Of a stretch of DNA of 64,000 bases, positions 18,077 through 27,630 are shown piece by piece; positions within the stretch are counted from its first letter, which is position 1, and every line of letters starts with the position of its first letter. The stretch lies in the NCBI RefSeq assembly GCF_003441595.1, contig NZ_CP031848.1, positions 930,001 through 994,000 on the forward strand, written 5' to 3'. The notes beneath the pieces are model-generated. The model was not told where the DNA came from. It saw nothing but the letters and a program-made list of their open reading frames with translations, and did not search any database. The stretch is from Marinobacter sp. Arc7-DN-1 (lineage in GTDB: Bacteria > Pseudomonadota > Gammaproteobacteria > Pseudomonadales > Oleiphilaceae). A program made the position numbers and the translations under genes.

Positions 18077-21001
18077 CTACAGTTCCTGAATAGCCAGGCC
18101 GAGTTTCTCCACCCTGGCCCGGTTCTCGGGACTGGTAACAACCGCGGTACTCGCCTTCTCCGGCATCAACCAGGTACTGGCGACACGCCTGATGTCCTCC
18201 AGGGTAACTGCCAGAACGCGCTCCCGGAACCGGGCCCTCTGCTCAGGGGAACGACCAAACAGCTTGTTGTGGAACGCATGGCGGGCTGCACCGGCCGGAG
18301 AGCGGGGCCGGTCCAGCTGGCCGATGACCCCGAGAATCGACTCTTCCAGTTCCTGGTATTCGTGGTCCGTTTCCTGCAGCCAGATCAGCGCCTTGTCGAA
18401 ATCCTCCAGGGTCTCTTCCAGGCGGGGATCCCGGTAGGAGAAGAACCGGAAGGTTCCGTTCACGCTGTCCTGCCCGGCACCACCACCGTAGGCGCCACCC
18501 TTTTCACGGATGGCACGGTGCAGGTAACCGTTACGCAGGAAACCACCAAGCACGGTCAGCGCCGCTGCATCCGGGTGGTCTACCGGCACAGTACTATAAG
18601 CCCTGGCACAGAAATTCACTTGCGTAGACGTCAGCCAGGCCTCTCGGGTGGTATAGCTGACCGGCTCCATTTTCCAGTCAGAGCTCTCTGGCGCGGATGC
18701 TTCCTGCCAGCAGGATTTGAGATCGTCAACCATGGCCGGAAGCTGCTCTTCCTCGCCAATCACCAGGAATTCCCGCCCCTGGTTACTGATTTTCTTATGA
18801 AGGGCTGACAGTTTCTCGCACAGCGCCGCCAGCTCTTCCGGATCCTTCAGGGCCTGATCCAGCTGCTTGGTGCCCCGGATTCCAGCCAGACCGCCGAGGC
18901 GGAATGACAGCCAGGCCCCCGGGCTCATACCCTGGGAGGCCGCGCTCATGGCCAGGGCATGACCACTGCCTGTGACCGCCTGCTCGCGGCGGGCACGGAT
19001 CTGGGCAATGAGTTCCCGAACCCGCTCTTTCTCATCAAAGCGGGCACTGGTACAGACGTCACGGAGCAACCGGGTCAATGCGCTGCGATTACGGGCCAGA
19101 GCCTTGCCATTAAAGATGATGTAACCGGACAGGTCCTGAACATCGTCGATACGCCCCTTGGCACTGAATGCGGCTCCAATGCCGCCGGATTCCGCGGAAA
19201 TACGGTCCTGCATCCGCAGGTAGTCCAGCTCTCCGCAACCCACCTCGGAGACCAGGGTGGTGTAATACGGTACCAGCAAAAGCTCCTCTTCTGTGAGCGC
19301 CGGCACCGGCACCACCACCTGCTCATACACCAGGCCATTGGTTCCGCGGGCATAGGCCGTTGCCGACATCTCGCCGTCGTAACGGCCTTGTGGCTCCGGC
19401 ATTTGCAGTGGCACATCCGACAAATCGACCTTCGGCAGAATGGAGTCGTCGTCCTTGCGCATCTGGCGCTCTTCCAGCGCGCCGGCGCGCTCGACAATCA
19501 TCCGCACCTCATCCCCGGTAAGTTCGGCCTTACGACGAGCCAGCGCTTCCCGGACAGCGTCCTGGCGATGGCTCTCCAGCTTTTCGTCCGGGCGCAGTGT
19601 GATTGTCACCCTGTGGGGGTTTTCCAGCAGCTTTTTGCGAATCAGGCCGGGCACATACCCGGGATTCCGGATCTTCTCTCGGAGTGTTGCCAGCACCGGC
19701 TCCAGATCGAGCAATTCAACCGGGTCGCCGCCGTGAACCATCGGACCAATCGCGCTCATGATCAGTTGCAGACCATAGGGGAACTGGTCACCGGCGATTT
19801 CACGCTGATGCAGTTCCAACTGGTGCAGGATGGCTTCCAGCCGTTCCTCACTGACGCCCTCCTCCACTACCTTGAGCAGCGTTGCCTCGACCAGTGCTTC
19901 CAGTTCTTCGTGTTTGCCGGGTTCGCTGCCTTCAATACCGCAGACGAAGGTCATCTCGCGATTGGAATCCTCCAGGCCACACATGGGCGATGGCGAGTGG
20001 CCGAGCCCGGTGGTTTCCAGGGCCCGCATCAGGGGCGAGGCACTGTTTTCGAGAAGTACTGCGGAAAGCAGCTGCCCTTCCAGGTTTTCCTGAAGATCGA
20101 AGCTGTGGCCCAGGAGCCAGCCAACAACGATGTGGGTCTTGTTGTCTGTACCCTCACCTTCGTTGACCGCATAGCCCTGTTCCACCCGAACCGGAGCATA
20201 CATGCGCTTTTCGTCCCGGACCGGCAGGTCAATGTCGAGCCGGTCAAAGCGCTTTAGCGCCAGCTCCTCGAACTTTTCATGGTGCTCGCGAGCCGGAATA
20301 TCGCCGTAGGTGGCAAAAATCGCGTTGCTGGGGTGATAGTGGTGGCGATAGAACTTCATCAGGTCATCGTAGCTGAGGTCGACAATATGGTCCGGTTCAC
20401 CACCGCTGTTGTAGTGATAGGTGGTGGTGGGGAACAGATGGCTGCTCAGACTCTGCCATAGCTGGGATGTGGGCGAACTCATGGCACCCTTCATTTCGTT
20501 ATAGACAACCCCCCGATAGACCAGATCGGTGGAAGGATCTTCCGGCTTTTCGAATTCCAGGCGATGGCCTTCCTGGGCGAAATCCAGCGGATCCAGCTTG
20601 GAAAAAAACACACAGTCCAGATACACCGACAGCAGGTTGTTAAAATCTTTCCGGTTCATGCTGGCAAAGGGATACGCGGTCCAGTCGCTGCTGGTAAAGG
20701 CGTTCATGAAAGTATTCAGTGACCGCCGGATCATCATGAAGAACGGATCGCGAACCGGATAACGTTCGCTGCCGCAGAGTGCGGTATGCTCGAGAATATG
20801 GGCAACGCCGGTGGAATCCATCGGGAAGGTACGCAGGGCCACGAAGAACACGTTCTCATCGTTATCTGCCGCCAGATGCAGGTGCCGGGCCCCGGTTTTC
20901 TTGTGGCGATACTCCTCAACCTCGAGATTGAGCGTGTCAATCCGGTGACTGCGAAGCTTCTCAAAGGCCGGGTGGGTTGCGTTGTCGATCACTGCAGCCA
21001 T
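18077..21001 (-). CDS. M16C zinc metalloprotease, PreP-like
   Basis: Large peptidasome of the pitrilysin/insulinase superfamily, closest in layout to PreP/Cym1. These enzymes enclose and degrade unstructured peptides of tens of residues. The 974-aa protein has the inverted zinc motif HILEH at 68-72 (His68, Glu71, His72) in an N-terminal catalytic domain. It is followed by the usual four-domain clam arrangement, with an M16C-associated middle region and KGGAYGGGAGQDSVNGTF-type glycine-rich segment in the C-terminal half. There is no signal peptide, so it is probably cytosolic. The substrate is unknown. Confidence 0.88.
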   Translation of the reverse strand: MAAVIDNATHPAFEKLRSHRIDTLNLEVEEYRHKKTGARHLHLAADNDENVFFVALRTFPMDSTGVAHILEHTALCGSERYPVRDPFFMMIRRSLNTFMNAFTSSDWTAYPFASMNRKDFNNLLSVYLDCVFFSKLDPLDFAQEGHRLEFEKPEDPSTDLVYRGVVYNEMKGAMSSPTSQLWQSLSSHLFPTTTYHYNSGGEPDHIVDLSYDDLMKFYRHHYHPSNAIFATYGDIPAREHHEKFEELALKRFDRLDIDLPVRDEKRMYAPVRVEQGYAVNEGEGTDNKTHIVVGWLLGHSFDLQENLEGQLLSAVLLENSASPLMRALETTGLGHSPSPMCGLEDSNREMTFVCGIEGSEPGKHEELEALVEATLLKVVEEGVSEERLEAILHQLELHQREIAGDQFPYGLQLIMSAIGPMVHGGDPVELLDLEPVLATLREKIRNPGYVPGLIRKKLLENPHRVTITLRPDEKLESHRQDAVREALARRKAELTGDEVRMIVERAGALEERQMRKDDDSILPKVDLSDVPLQMPEPQGRYDGEMSATAYARGTNGLVYEQVVVPVPALTEEELLLVPYYTTLVSEVGCGELDYLRMQDRISAESGGIGAAFSAKGRIDDVQDLSGYIIFNGKALARNRSALTRLLRDVCTSARFDEKERVRELIAQIRARREQAVTGSGHALAMSAASQGMSPGAWLSFRLGGLAGIRGTKQLDQALKDPEELAALCEKLSALHKKISNQGREFLVIGEEEQLPAMVDDLKSCWQEASAPESSDWKMEPVSYTTREAWLTSTQVNFCARAYSTVPVDHPDAAALTVLGGFLRNGYLHRAIREKGGAYGGGAGQDSVNGTFRFFSYRDPRLEETLEDFDKALIWLQETDHEYQELEESILGVIGQLDRPRSPAGAARHAFHNKLFGRSPEQRARFRERVLAVTLEDIRRVASTWLMPEKASTAVVTSPENRARVEKLGLAIQEL

Positions 21002-21101
21002 TCAATCTATCCTGTCTTTAAACAATTGGAGAATTGTAGGGTAACACGTAGTATCGATTATCATGCATCACTCCCGTAGCGATAAGGTACCCCACCAACC
21101 C

Positions 21102-21563
21102 ATGACAACACCTGCACCTCATACCAAGGCTGTTGATGCCCCCGAGGTCGCTGCCTACTGGGCAGAACGACGCCGATATCTCAACCGCATACGAATGATT
21201 CCGGAAACCAGACAGCGTTTCTGGCGGGAAGTTGCCATCTACCTGCTCCGCCGTGTGCTCTGGTCATTCGGATTTTTCCCGGTATTCCTGGCCTTCTGGA
21301 TTCCGTTCGTGATGGCCAGCTTCAACCCTGTTGTCATGGCATCCGATCTGATTCCTCTGCTGGAGGATTTCGTCAATTCCAACCCGGAGGTGCAGGCCAC
21401 CACCATCAGTAGCCTTTTGATTGCCTGGGCATCAATCGGATTCTTCTTCCTGGTGTTTGATTTTGTGCTCACCCCTTTTAAGTCGCCTTATGAATACGAA
21501 GCCGATGTGTACATGAAATCATGGGAACAGCTCAACCATGACCAGCTTCCGGATAAAGTGTGA
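21102..21563 (+). CDS. Small membrane protein, two TM segments, function unknown
   Basis: A 153-aa protein I do not recognise. It has a charged N-terminal region of about 45 residues rich in Arg/Tyr (WAERRRYLNRIRMIPETRQRFW). A first membrane segment follows (LWSFGFFPVFLAFWIPFVMAS) and a loop with an acidic stretch (LLEDFVNSNPE). A second segment (ISSLLIAWASIGFFFLVFDFVL) and a short acidic tail complete it. An upstream ATG at 21063 would add 13 residues; neither start has a clear Shine-Dalgarno. It precedes the PEGA/MORN gene by 114 nt on the same strand. Confidence 0.6.
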   Translation: MTTPAPHTKAVDAPEVAAYWAERRRYLNRIRMIPETRQRFWREVAIYLLRRVLWSFGFFPVFLAFWIPFVMASFNPVVMASDLIPLLEDFVNSNPEVQATTISSLLIAWASIGFFFLVFDFVLTPFKSPYEYEADVYMKSWEQLNHDQLPDKV

Positions 21564-21677
21564 TTTGGCCTGCATTCTCGTTAACTCCAGACACTTTCTG
21601 TTACATAACGTTGCGCTCACTGGTTAAGATGAAGCGGTAGACAGAATTCCGAGAATGCAGGATTAAGAGGTTCCGCC

Positions 21678-23006
21678 ATGGTCGATTTCAGACCACTTCT
21701 GTTCATCAACGCCCTGGCGCTGATGTTGCTGGTCACCGCCGGGTTCGCATCGGTCCGGGACGAGCTGCGGATGACAGAAATCTTCGATCCCCCCATCATG
21801 GACCAGGCCGTTGCCGCTGAAGCTGTTGCAACCGGCAAGCCGCCAGCACCCGCGCCGGTTGAACCGGCACCTGCAAATCCCGCAAATACAGTGCAGGCCC
21901 GTACCAAAGCCCGTCAGCCCGTTGTCGATACCACCCCGTTCACCGTACCGCCCATGCCTGAAGAGCCCACGGTTCTGGCGGTCGCCGAACCGCCCCTGGC
22001 AATGGCAACTCGCACGGACGCCGCTCCGTCGGCGCAAAAGCCGGCTCGCAACAAACCCGGGAAGCAACCACCAACCACCGGGACACTGGTGCTTCGCTCG
22101 AACGTTGTGGGCGACCAGGTCACCATCAACGGTAAGGATTACGGCGCAACCCGCCTGGATCTGGAACTGGAACCGGGCCGGTACGATGTCACCATCAGCA
22201 AGACCGGCTTTAAACCCTGGAGCCAGTACGTTGCCCTGGAGGCCGGCAACGAGATGACGCTGGTCGGCAAACTGGAAGCCTACACGACGGTAAATTTCCG
22301 CAACGGGACCTGGATCGGTGGCGTGCGCACCGGCGACGGCACCTACGAAGACTCCGATGGCCTGCGCTATGAAGGGCATTTCGTGAATGGCGGGTTTGAT
22401 GGTCAGGGCACCGCCTGGTATCCCGACGGCAGCCGGTATGAAGGCGAATGGTCCGGCGGCAAGCGTGAAGGTGAAGGCGTGTGGCGCAGTGCCGACGGTG
22501 CCCGCTACTCAGGGGAATTCCGGGCGGACCAGTTCAACGGCAAAGGCACACTGACCCTGGCGAACGGGGATATCCTCACCGGCCACTGGCAGCAGGGCCA
22601 ACTCAATGGCCACGGCTCACTGACCACCGCTGACGGCATGCTCTACGTCGGCGGGTTCCGTAACGATGAATTCCACGGCACCGGCACACTGACTTACCCG
22701 GACGGACGCCACTATGAGGGTGAATTTTCCAACGGAGCCTTCCACGGTACCGGCTCCGAGGTCTTCGCCAATGGCAAGAAGTACGAGGGCCAGTACATCG
22801 AAGGGAAGTTCCATGGCAACGGGCTGTTAAGGAACCCGAATGGCAGCTCCATTGAAGCCACTTTCCGTCATGGCGAGCCCTATGGACAGGTTCGCCTGAC
22901 CACGGCGGCGGGGGAAATCTTCACAGCCCGCACAACGGAACCCGGTGTCTGTTATCGGGACAAGAGCTACCGGGCTACCGAATGCCCGAAACTGGAAGGC
23001 TGGTAA
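21678..23006 (+). CDS. PEGA domain and MORN-repeat protein, membrane anchored
   Basis: A 442-aa protein of unknown function. The N-terminus (VDFRPLLFINALALMLLVTAG) is a signal anchor or signal peptide. A Pro/Ala-rich linker runs to about residue 130. Next is a PEGA domain at about 135-195 (VTINGKDYGATRLDLELEPGRYDVTI). At least seven MORN repeats follow in the C-terminal half, each of about 23 residues, e.g. YEGHFVNGGFDGQGTAWYPD. Two cysteines near the end (GVCYRDKSYRATEC) may pair. MORN repeats in bacteria are mostly of unknown role; PEGA domains are typical of envelope proteins. The tail-anchored receiver protein follows 52 nt downstream. Confidence 0.82.
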   Translation: MVDFRPLLFINALALMLLVTAGFASVRDELRMTEIFDPPIMDQAVAAEAVATGKPPAPAPVEPAPANPANTVQARTKARQPVVDTTPFTVPPMPEEPTVLAVAEPPLAMATRTDAAPSAQKPARNKPGKQPPTTGTLVLRSNVVGDQVTINGKDYGATRLDLELEPGRYDVTISKTGFKPWSQYVALEAGNEMTLVGKLEAYTTVNFRNGTWIGGVRTGDGTYEDSDGLRYEGHFVNGGFDGQGTAWYPDGSRYEGEWSGGKREGEGVWRSADGARYSGEFRADQFNGKGTLTLANGDILTGHWQQGQLNGHGSLTTADGMLYVGGFRNDEFHGTGTLTYPDGRHYEGEFSNGAFHGTGSEVFANGKKYEGQYIEGKFHGNGLLRNPNGSSIEATFRHGEPYGQVRLTTAAGEIFTARTTEPGVCYRDKSYRATECPKLEGW

Positions 23007-23058
23007 TCACGCCGGCCCGATAACAAACGCGTTTGCAGTAAACGATTGAGGTAGTGAC

Positions 23059-24150
23059 ATGGCGATCAAGAACGCTCTGCTGGTGGACGACTCCAAGGTG
23101 GCCCGATTTGCCCTGAGCAAACTGCTGGAGGATCGTGATATGGAAGTCAACATGGCGGGTTCGGCCGAAGAGGCCCTGGATTTCCTGAGCAGTCATGACC
23201 GGCCGGATGTGATCTTCATGGATCACCTGATGCCAGGCATGAACGGCGTCGAAGCCACCAAGGCCATCAAGTGCAACCCCCAGACAGCGGGCATTCCGAT
23301 CATCATGTGCACGTCCAAGAAATCCTCCTCCTTCATGGAAGAGGCAAAGAACTTCGGCGTTTACAACATCCTGACCAAACCGCCCCAGACCGATGGCCTC
23401 AGCCAGGTTCTGGATCAACTGGCCAGCGATGTCACCAAGGGGACGCTGCCTGAGCCACCCACCGAAGAGGCCGCCCTGGCCCGGGAAGACGACCTGCTGA
23501 ATGTGCCTGCAGATGCCTCGGTCGAACTCTCACCCAAAACCGGAGGTTCCGCGAGCCGGAGCAGCACCCAGGCCAACGTTGTCCCGCTGACCAGCGACCT
23601 CATTGAGCAAATTGCCCGCTCCGCTGTTAAAACCCATATCAACAACCGGCTGCACGAGCTGCTCAGCTCCCTCTTTGATGAGCAGTTTGACCACCTCAAG
23701 CGCGCTCTGGACGAATCCCGCAGCAAACAGGAGGCGGTCATTGAGGAACGCCTCAATACCGTTTCCGACATGGTCGAAGAGCGCACGAAAAATCTGCGGG
23801 ATGACGTTGCCGCCGAAGTTAATCTCAATCTGGGCAGCGAGCTTGCGGTGCTGAAAAAAGAGCTGAAAAAGAATTCCGGGTTTACCAGCGAACACATGGC
23901 CGAACTGAAGGATCACATCACCAGCGTCCAGACCATTGATACGGAGTTCTGGCAAACCCTGCAATCCGAGGCGATTCAGCAGGCCCACGAGATTTCCCGG
24001 GAAACCGCGGAAGACATCGCCCAGCGCACCATCGATCTGTTCGTTGCCCAACAGCGGTCAGCGTCGTCCCGGGTCTATACCGTTGGCCTGGCCGTCAGTC
24101 TTGGCATCTTCAGCGTCGGAATCGCATGGTTGTCGGGCCTGTTTGGCTGA
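23059..24150 (+). CDS. CheY-like receiver protein with coiled coil and C-terminal TM anchor
   Basis: Response regulator with an unusual output. The receiver domain spans about 1-120: DD at 10-11, phospho-acceptor Asp55 in [13 protein letters not shown], Thr/Ser of CTSKK and Lys of LTKPP. No DNA-binding, GGDEF or HPt domain follows. Instead there is an acidic linker, a long helical region (about 180-330) with strong heptad character, and one hydrophobic segment at the very C-terminus ([23 protein letters not shown]). The protein should be tail-anchored with the receiver in the cytoplasm. No histidine kinase is nearby. The last 41 nt overlap the convergent nucleotidyltransferase gene. Confidence 0.82.
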   Translation: MAIKNALLVDDSKVARFALSKLLEDRDMEVNMAGSAEEALDFLSSHDRPDVIFMDHLMPGMNGVEATKAIKCNPQTAGIPIIMCTSKKSSSFMEEAKNFGVYNILTKPPQTDGLSQVLDQLASDVTKGTLPEPPTEEAALAREDDLLNVPADASVELSPKTGGSASRSSTQANVVPLTSDLIEQIARSAVKTHINNRLHELLSSLFDEQFDHLKRALDESRSKQEAVIEERLNTVSDMVEERTKNLRDDVAAEVNLNLGSELAVLKKELKKNSGFTSEHMAELKDHITSVQTIDTEFWQTLQSEAIQQAHEISRETAEDIAQRTIDLFVAQQRSASSRVYTVGLAVSLGIFSVGIAWLSGLFG

Positions 24151-24856
24151 GCAAGGCTCTGATTCTTTGCCAGTCGGCCAGGGTGTCCACATCGTCGCGG
24201 ACCCCCGGTATGTCCACCCGGGTTGCCCTCACATCCGCCAGTAACCGTCCGGCTCCACGGTCCCCTTCCAGATCCAGTACCAGGGGCCACAGCCAGCGAG
24301 GCAGATAGGCCGGAACACCGGGCCGGCTGCCGTAATCCGCCGCGATTGGTTGCTCAGGAACATAACGCGCGGCATTCCCAAACGCCTTCAGGGCATTCAG
24401 ATCCAGCAGTGGCTGATCCGCCAGCAGCACAAAGACTCCTTTCGCCGTGGGCCCCAGGCTGCGGATTCCGGCAGCCAGCGACGCCGACATCCCCTCATGC
24501 CAGTCTGGCGCTTTCAGCCATAGCGACGGTTGCCTGTGGCAACGAAAACGGATCAAAGGGTACCAGGCGCCACAAACTACCCTGACATCACGGCTCAATA
24601 GCCGGCCCTGGTCAATGGCAGCGTCCAGCAGGATTTGCTTGCCCTCACCTCCACCGACGCCAAGGGGCAGAAGCGCCTTGGGCCGCCCAATTCGGCTCGA
24701 AGCACCGGCAGCCAGTATCAGTGCCGGAAATTCCTGATCGTTGATCCGTTTGCGGAAGTTTATGACGTTGCGCCCGATAGCGATAAGTAATGGTCCCCGG
24801 CACTCAGCCAGACTGCTGTACCCGGGGATTTTTGCTAGAATTCGTCCATCAATCAA
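24110..24856 (-). CDS. MobA-like NTP transferase (molybdenum cofactor nucleotidyltransferase family)
   Basis: NTP_transf_3 family enzyme. The N-terminal signature [22 protein letters not shown] is the nucleotide-binding loop of MobA/MocA-like transferases, followed by [11 protein letters not shown] (metal-binding Asp) and GDRGAGRLL near the end, as in molybdenum cofactor cytidylyl/guanylyltransferases. No moco or xanthine dehydrogenase gene lies nearby, so the substrate is open. The start is unclear. The signature is preceded by about 45 in-frame residues without a good ATG or GTG. TTG 24856 is used here; ATG 24886 would overlap the divergent pterin synthase gene. The 3' end overlaps the receiver gene. 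Confidence 0.72.
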   Translation of the reverse strand: MIDGRILAKIPGYSSLAECRGPLLIAIGRNVINFRKRINDQEFPALILAAGASSRIGRPKALLPLGVGGGEGKQILLDAAIDQGRLLSRDVRVVCGAWYPLIRFRCHRQPSLWLKAPDWHEGMSASLAAGIRSLGPTAKGVFVLLADQPLLDLNALKAFGNAARYVPEQPIAADYGSRPGVPAYLPRWLWPLVLDLEGDRGAGRLLADVRATRVDIPGVRDDVDTLADWQRIRALLSQTGPTTMRFRR

Positions 24857-24877
24857 CCATACCCGCCCGGAAATTTG

Positions 24878-25729
24878 ATGAACCATCTGTTTGTAGACAA
24901 CCTGACCGTTATTGATTTCGCGTATCTGGACCCGACAAGGGGGCTGGTAGGCGAAAGCTGGATTGCGGATGTGGTGCTTGGCGGGGAGCTGGACGAACAG
25001 GGAATGGTGTTCGACTTTAGCAACGTGAAGCGCACCATCAAACGGGTTATCGATGAGCGCGTCGACCACCGGCTGGTGATTCCGCGTGGCTACCAGGGTT
25101 TGTCCCGGAACGAGGAGCAGCCGGACACCTTCAACTGGGCGCTGACCGATGGCGCCGAGATCATTCACCGCTCGCCGGACGAAGCCATCGTCTGGTTGTC
25201 GGCGGAACGGGTCGTACCTTCTGCAGTGGCTGCCCTGCTGGAACAGGAGATCAAGGCGGTGCTTCCGGCGAACGTAACCTCTGTAGAAATCCATCTTCGG
25301 GAAGAGGAAATCGACGGTGCTTACTATCACTACGTGCATGGCCTGAAGAAGCATCTCGGCAACTGCCAACGCATCGCTCATGGCCATCGCTCCCCGATTC
25401 GCATTGATCGCAACGGGCACCGGGATCATGACCTGGAGCGTCGCTGGGCGAAGCTTTGGCGCGATATTTACGTGGGCTCAGAAGAAGACGTGGTACGGCG
25501 CCATGTGGGTGACGACGGCATTCGGTACGTGACCTTCGAGTATGAGGCCAATCAGGGGGAGTTTGCGCTGACACTGCCCGAGGAGCGGGTTTACATGCTG
25601 GATACCGATACCACGGTTGAGCTGATTGCGGCGCATATTGCCGACAAGCTCAAGGTGGAGTTTCCCACTGACACCATTCGGGTCAAGGCTTACGAAGGTG
25701 TGGGCAAAGGGGCAATCGCTGACCGTTGA
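24878..25729 (+). CDS. Two-domain 6-pyruvoyl/6-carboxy-tetrahydropterin synthase homologue
   Basis: A 283-aa protein made of two T-fold halves related to QueD/PTPS. The first half keeps MVFDFSNVK and the VDH of the family (about 43-66) but not the zinc histidines. The second half carries HYVHGLKKHLGNCQRIAHGHR (written in part), which supplies the His ligands HGH and the cysteine before them, and ends with IRVKAYEG, the usual Glu position. Together they could rebuild one active site. Single-domain QueD is about 120 aa. Pathway is open: queuosine precursor or a pterin. No queC or queE is in the window. Confidence 0.75.
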   Translation: MNHLFVDNLTVIDFAYLDPTRGLVGESWIADVVLGGELDEQGMVFDFSNVKRTIKRVIDERVDHRLVIPRGYQGLSRNEEQPDTFNWALTDGAEIIHRSPDEAIVWLSAERVVPSAVAALLEQEIKAVLPANVTSVEIHLREEEIDGAYYHYVHGLKKHLGNCQRIAHGHRSPIRIDRNGHRDHDLERRWAKLWRDIYVGSEEDVVRRHVGDDGIRYVTFEYEANQGEFALTLPEERVYMLDTDTTVELIAAHIADKLKVEFPTDTIRVKAYEGVGKGAIADR

Positions 25730-25737
25730 TTGAACTT

Positions 25738-25798
25738 GGGGTCAGATGAAAACGGGGTCAGATGAAAACTTCATCTGACCCCGTTTTCATCTGACCCC
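25738..25798. repeat. Palindromic repeat, copy B: doubled form with 29-bp perfect arms
   Basis: Two tandem copies of the GGGGTCAGATGAA unit (25738-25750 and 25754-25766) face two inverted copies (25770-25798). The result is a perfect 29-bp inverted repeat with a 3-nt loop, AAC. It starts 8 nt after the pterin synthase stop and lies before the terminator and the convergent tRNA genes. Same family as copies at 18021 and 36011. Confidence 0.9.
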
Positions 25799-25810
25799 GA
25801 ATTCAGGCAC

Positions 25811-25838
25811 AAAAAAACCGCCCGAAGGCGGTTTTTTT
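25811..25838. terminator. Bidirectional intrinsic terminator
   Basis: Stem ACCGCC (25817-25822), loop CGAA, stem GGCGGT (25827-25832), flanked by seven A on the left and a T run on the right. It can terminate the pterin synthase transcript on the plus strand and the tRNA-Ala/tRNA-Glu transcript on the minus strand. Confidence 0.9.
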
Positions 25839-25874
25839 GATGGCTTTCCGGTGGACTAAACCGTCAAGCCGTAT

Positions 25875-25950
25875 TGGCGTCCCCTAGGGGGTTCGAACCC
25901 CTGTTGCCGCCGTGAAAGGGCGGAGTCCTAGGCCACTAGACGAAGGGGAC
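25875..25950 (-). tRNA. tRNA-Glu (anticodon TTC)
   Basis: A 76-nt cloverleaf on the minus strand including an encoded CCA end. Acceptor stem pairs GTCCCCT with AGGGGAC, the anticodon arm CCGCC-CTTTCAC-GGCGG places TTC in the loop, and the T arm has GGTTCGAACCC. It lies 7 nt downstream of tRNA-Ala in one transcription unit. Confidence 0.96.
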
Positions 25951-25957
25951 TGGAAAT

Positions 25958-26033
25958 TGGTGGAGCCAAGCGGGATCGAACCGCTGACCTCAACACTGCC
26001 AGTGTTGCGCTCTCCCAGCTGAGCTATGGCCCC
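25958..26033 (-). tRNA. tRNA-Ala (anticodon GGC)
   Basis: A 76-nt minus-strand cloverleaf with encoded CCA. The 5' end GGGGCCA pairs with TGGCTCC (one G-U), the D arm has AGCTCAGCTGGGAGAGC, the anticodon loop CTGGCAG gives GGC, and the T arm GGTTCGATCCC is standard. A strong promoter sits just upstream at 26047-26075. Confidence 0.96.
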
Positions 26034-26046
26034 TCAACGGCTGCGT

Positions 26047-26075
26047 ATATTAAGGATCCGCCCTATGGGCGTCAA
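26047..26075 (-). promoter_or_regulatory. tRNA promoter
   Basis: Minus strand TTGACG (26075-26070), 17-nt spacer, TAATAT (26052-26047), followed by a short leader to tRNA-Ala at 26033. It lies in the 115-nt gap after the gltX stop, so the tRNAs can be made independently of gltX read-through. Confidence 0.8.
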
Positions 26076-26148
26076 CCTTTTGCACATACTTTTTTCAGTT
26101 TTCTGAACATCCCTGTTCAGGCCGTCTATTAATTCACCAAAGCGGTTA

Positions 26149-27630
26149 TCAAATACCCAGTGCGGCGTATTCTTTTTCCACTTTCCTGGTTTCTTTCTTG
26201 GAAAAACCGCCCATCACCTCCAGCGCGTGCCGCAGTCGTGAACGGGTCATGTCCGGGCCAAGGAGGGCCATGGAGTCCATCACTGACCAGGAGTTGGGTG
26301 TGCCGGCAATGGCCACGAAGATGGAGAACATGAAGTCGCCCATTTTCAGGTCCATGGCTTTGGCCAGGGCCTTGATGTCAGCAAAGATGGTGTCTTTGCT
26401 CCAGTGGCGCTGGGCTTCAAGCTTCCACAGGCTGAACTGCAGGACGCGCTTGATCTGGGCCTCTTCGAGCTTGTTGTGGGCGAAGTCTTCCGGCTTGAGG
26501 TTGAGCGTGCCGGAGAACATGAACTGGGCCATGGGCGCCACATCAGAGAACACCTCTGCCCTGCCCTTGATATGAGGCACCAGGGCGCTCAGAGCGTCTT
26601 CGTTGAACCACCACTGGCGCATGCGCTCCATGAACTGCTCTTCGGTCAGCTCATCCCGCAGCCATTGGCCGTTGAGCCAGCGAAGTTTTTCCACATCGAA
26701 GACCGGGCCACCCAGGGAAACACGCTGGATGTCGAAGTTCTCGATCATTTCGTCCAGCGTGAACTTTTCCCGCTCGTCAGGCATGGACCAGCCCATGCGC
26801 CCAAGGTAGTTGGTAACCGCTTCCGGCAGAAAACCCATGCGCTCGTAGAAATTGATACTGGTCGGGTTCTTGCGCTTGGAGAGCTTGCTCTTGTCCGGGT
26901 TGCGCAGCAGCGGCAGGTGGCAAAGCACCGGCATGTCCCAGCCAAAGTACTGGTACAACAATTTGTGCTTCGGCGCAGAGTTGATCCACTCCTCGCCCCG
27001 CAGAACGTGGGTAATTTCCATCAGATGGTCGTCGACCACGTTTGCCAGGTGGTAGGTTGGCATGCCATCAGATTTGAGCAGGATCTGGCAATCTACCTGG
27101 GCCCAGTCGATTTCAATGGTGCCGCGGAGCATGTCGTCGATCTCGCAGATACCCTCGTCGGGCACTTTCATGCGAATCACGTGTGGCTCGCCGGCATCCA
27201 GGCGGCGCTTTACCTCTTCTTCCGACAGCTCCAGGTTACCCTTGATTCCGGGGTTCAGGCCCTGGGCCTTGCGTTCTTCCCGGATGGCATCCAGTTCTTC
27301 CGGGGTACGGAAGCAGTAAAAGGCATGGCCGGCGGTGACCAGGTCCTCGGCGTACTGGCGGTAGGAATGCTTGCGCTCGGACTGCCGGTAAGGACCGTGG
27401 GGGCCACCCACATCGGGACCTTCGTCCCAGTTGAGCCCCAGCCAGCGCAGGGCCTTGAGGATGTCCTGCTCCGACTCCGCCGTGCTTCTGGCCTGGTCGG
27501 TATCTTCAATACGGAGGATGAACTGGCCACCGTGCTGGCGGGCGAAACACAGGTTGAACAGAGCCACGTAGGCGGTACCAACGTGTGGATCACCGGTGGG
27601 TGACGGAGCAATTCGGGTACGTACTGTCAT
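26149..27630 (-). CDS. gltX: Glutamyl-tRNA synthetase
   Basis: Charges tRNA-Glu with glutamate, in the cytoplasm. Class I synthetase: the HIGH-like motif occurs as [15 protein letters not shown] near the N-terminus and the KMSKS-like motif as KLSKRK. A C-terminal helical anticodon-binding domain follows. The start is set at ATG 27630 ([18 protein letters not shown]) because AGGAAGG lies at correct spacing; the longer frame from 27702 has no homology. The product is 493 aa, normal for the family. tRNA-Ala and tRNA-Glu follow on the same strand, an order shared with Pseudomonas. A TATAAT box lies near 27667 on the minus strand. Confidence 0.96.
   Translation of the reverse strand: MTVRTRIAPSPTGDPHVGTAYVALFNLCFARQHGGQFILRIEDTDQARSTAESEQDILKALRWLGLNWDEGPDVGGPHGPYRQSERKHSYRQYAEDLVTAGHAFYCFRTPEELDAIREERKAQGLNPGIKGNLELSEEEVKRRLDAGEPHVIRMKVPDEGICEIDDMLRGTIEIDWAQVDCQILLKSDGMPTYHLANVVDDHLMEITHVLRGEEWINSAPKHKLLYQYFGWDMPVLCHLPLLRNPDKSKLSKRKNPTSINFYERMGFLPEAVTNYLGRMGWSMPDEREKFTLDEMIENFDIQRVSLGGPVFDVEKLRWLNGQWLRDELTEEQFMERMRQWWFNEDALSALVPHIKGRAEVFSDVAPMAQFMFSGTLNLKPEDFAHNKLEEAQIKRVLQFSLWKLEAQRHWSKDTIFADIKALAKAMDLKMGDFMFSIFVAIAGTPNSWSVMDSMALLGPDMTRSRLRHALEVMGGFSKKETRKVEKEYAALGI

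Noticed and set aside
18959..20257. Plus-strand open frame of 432 codons opposite the M16 protease
   Set aside because: Composition is that of antisense translation; the protease frame is intact with all family motifs.
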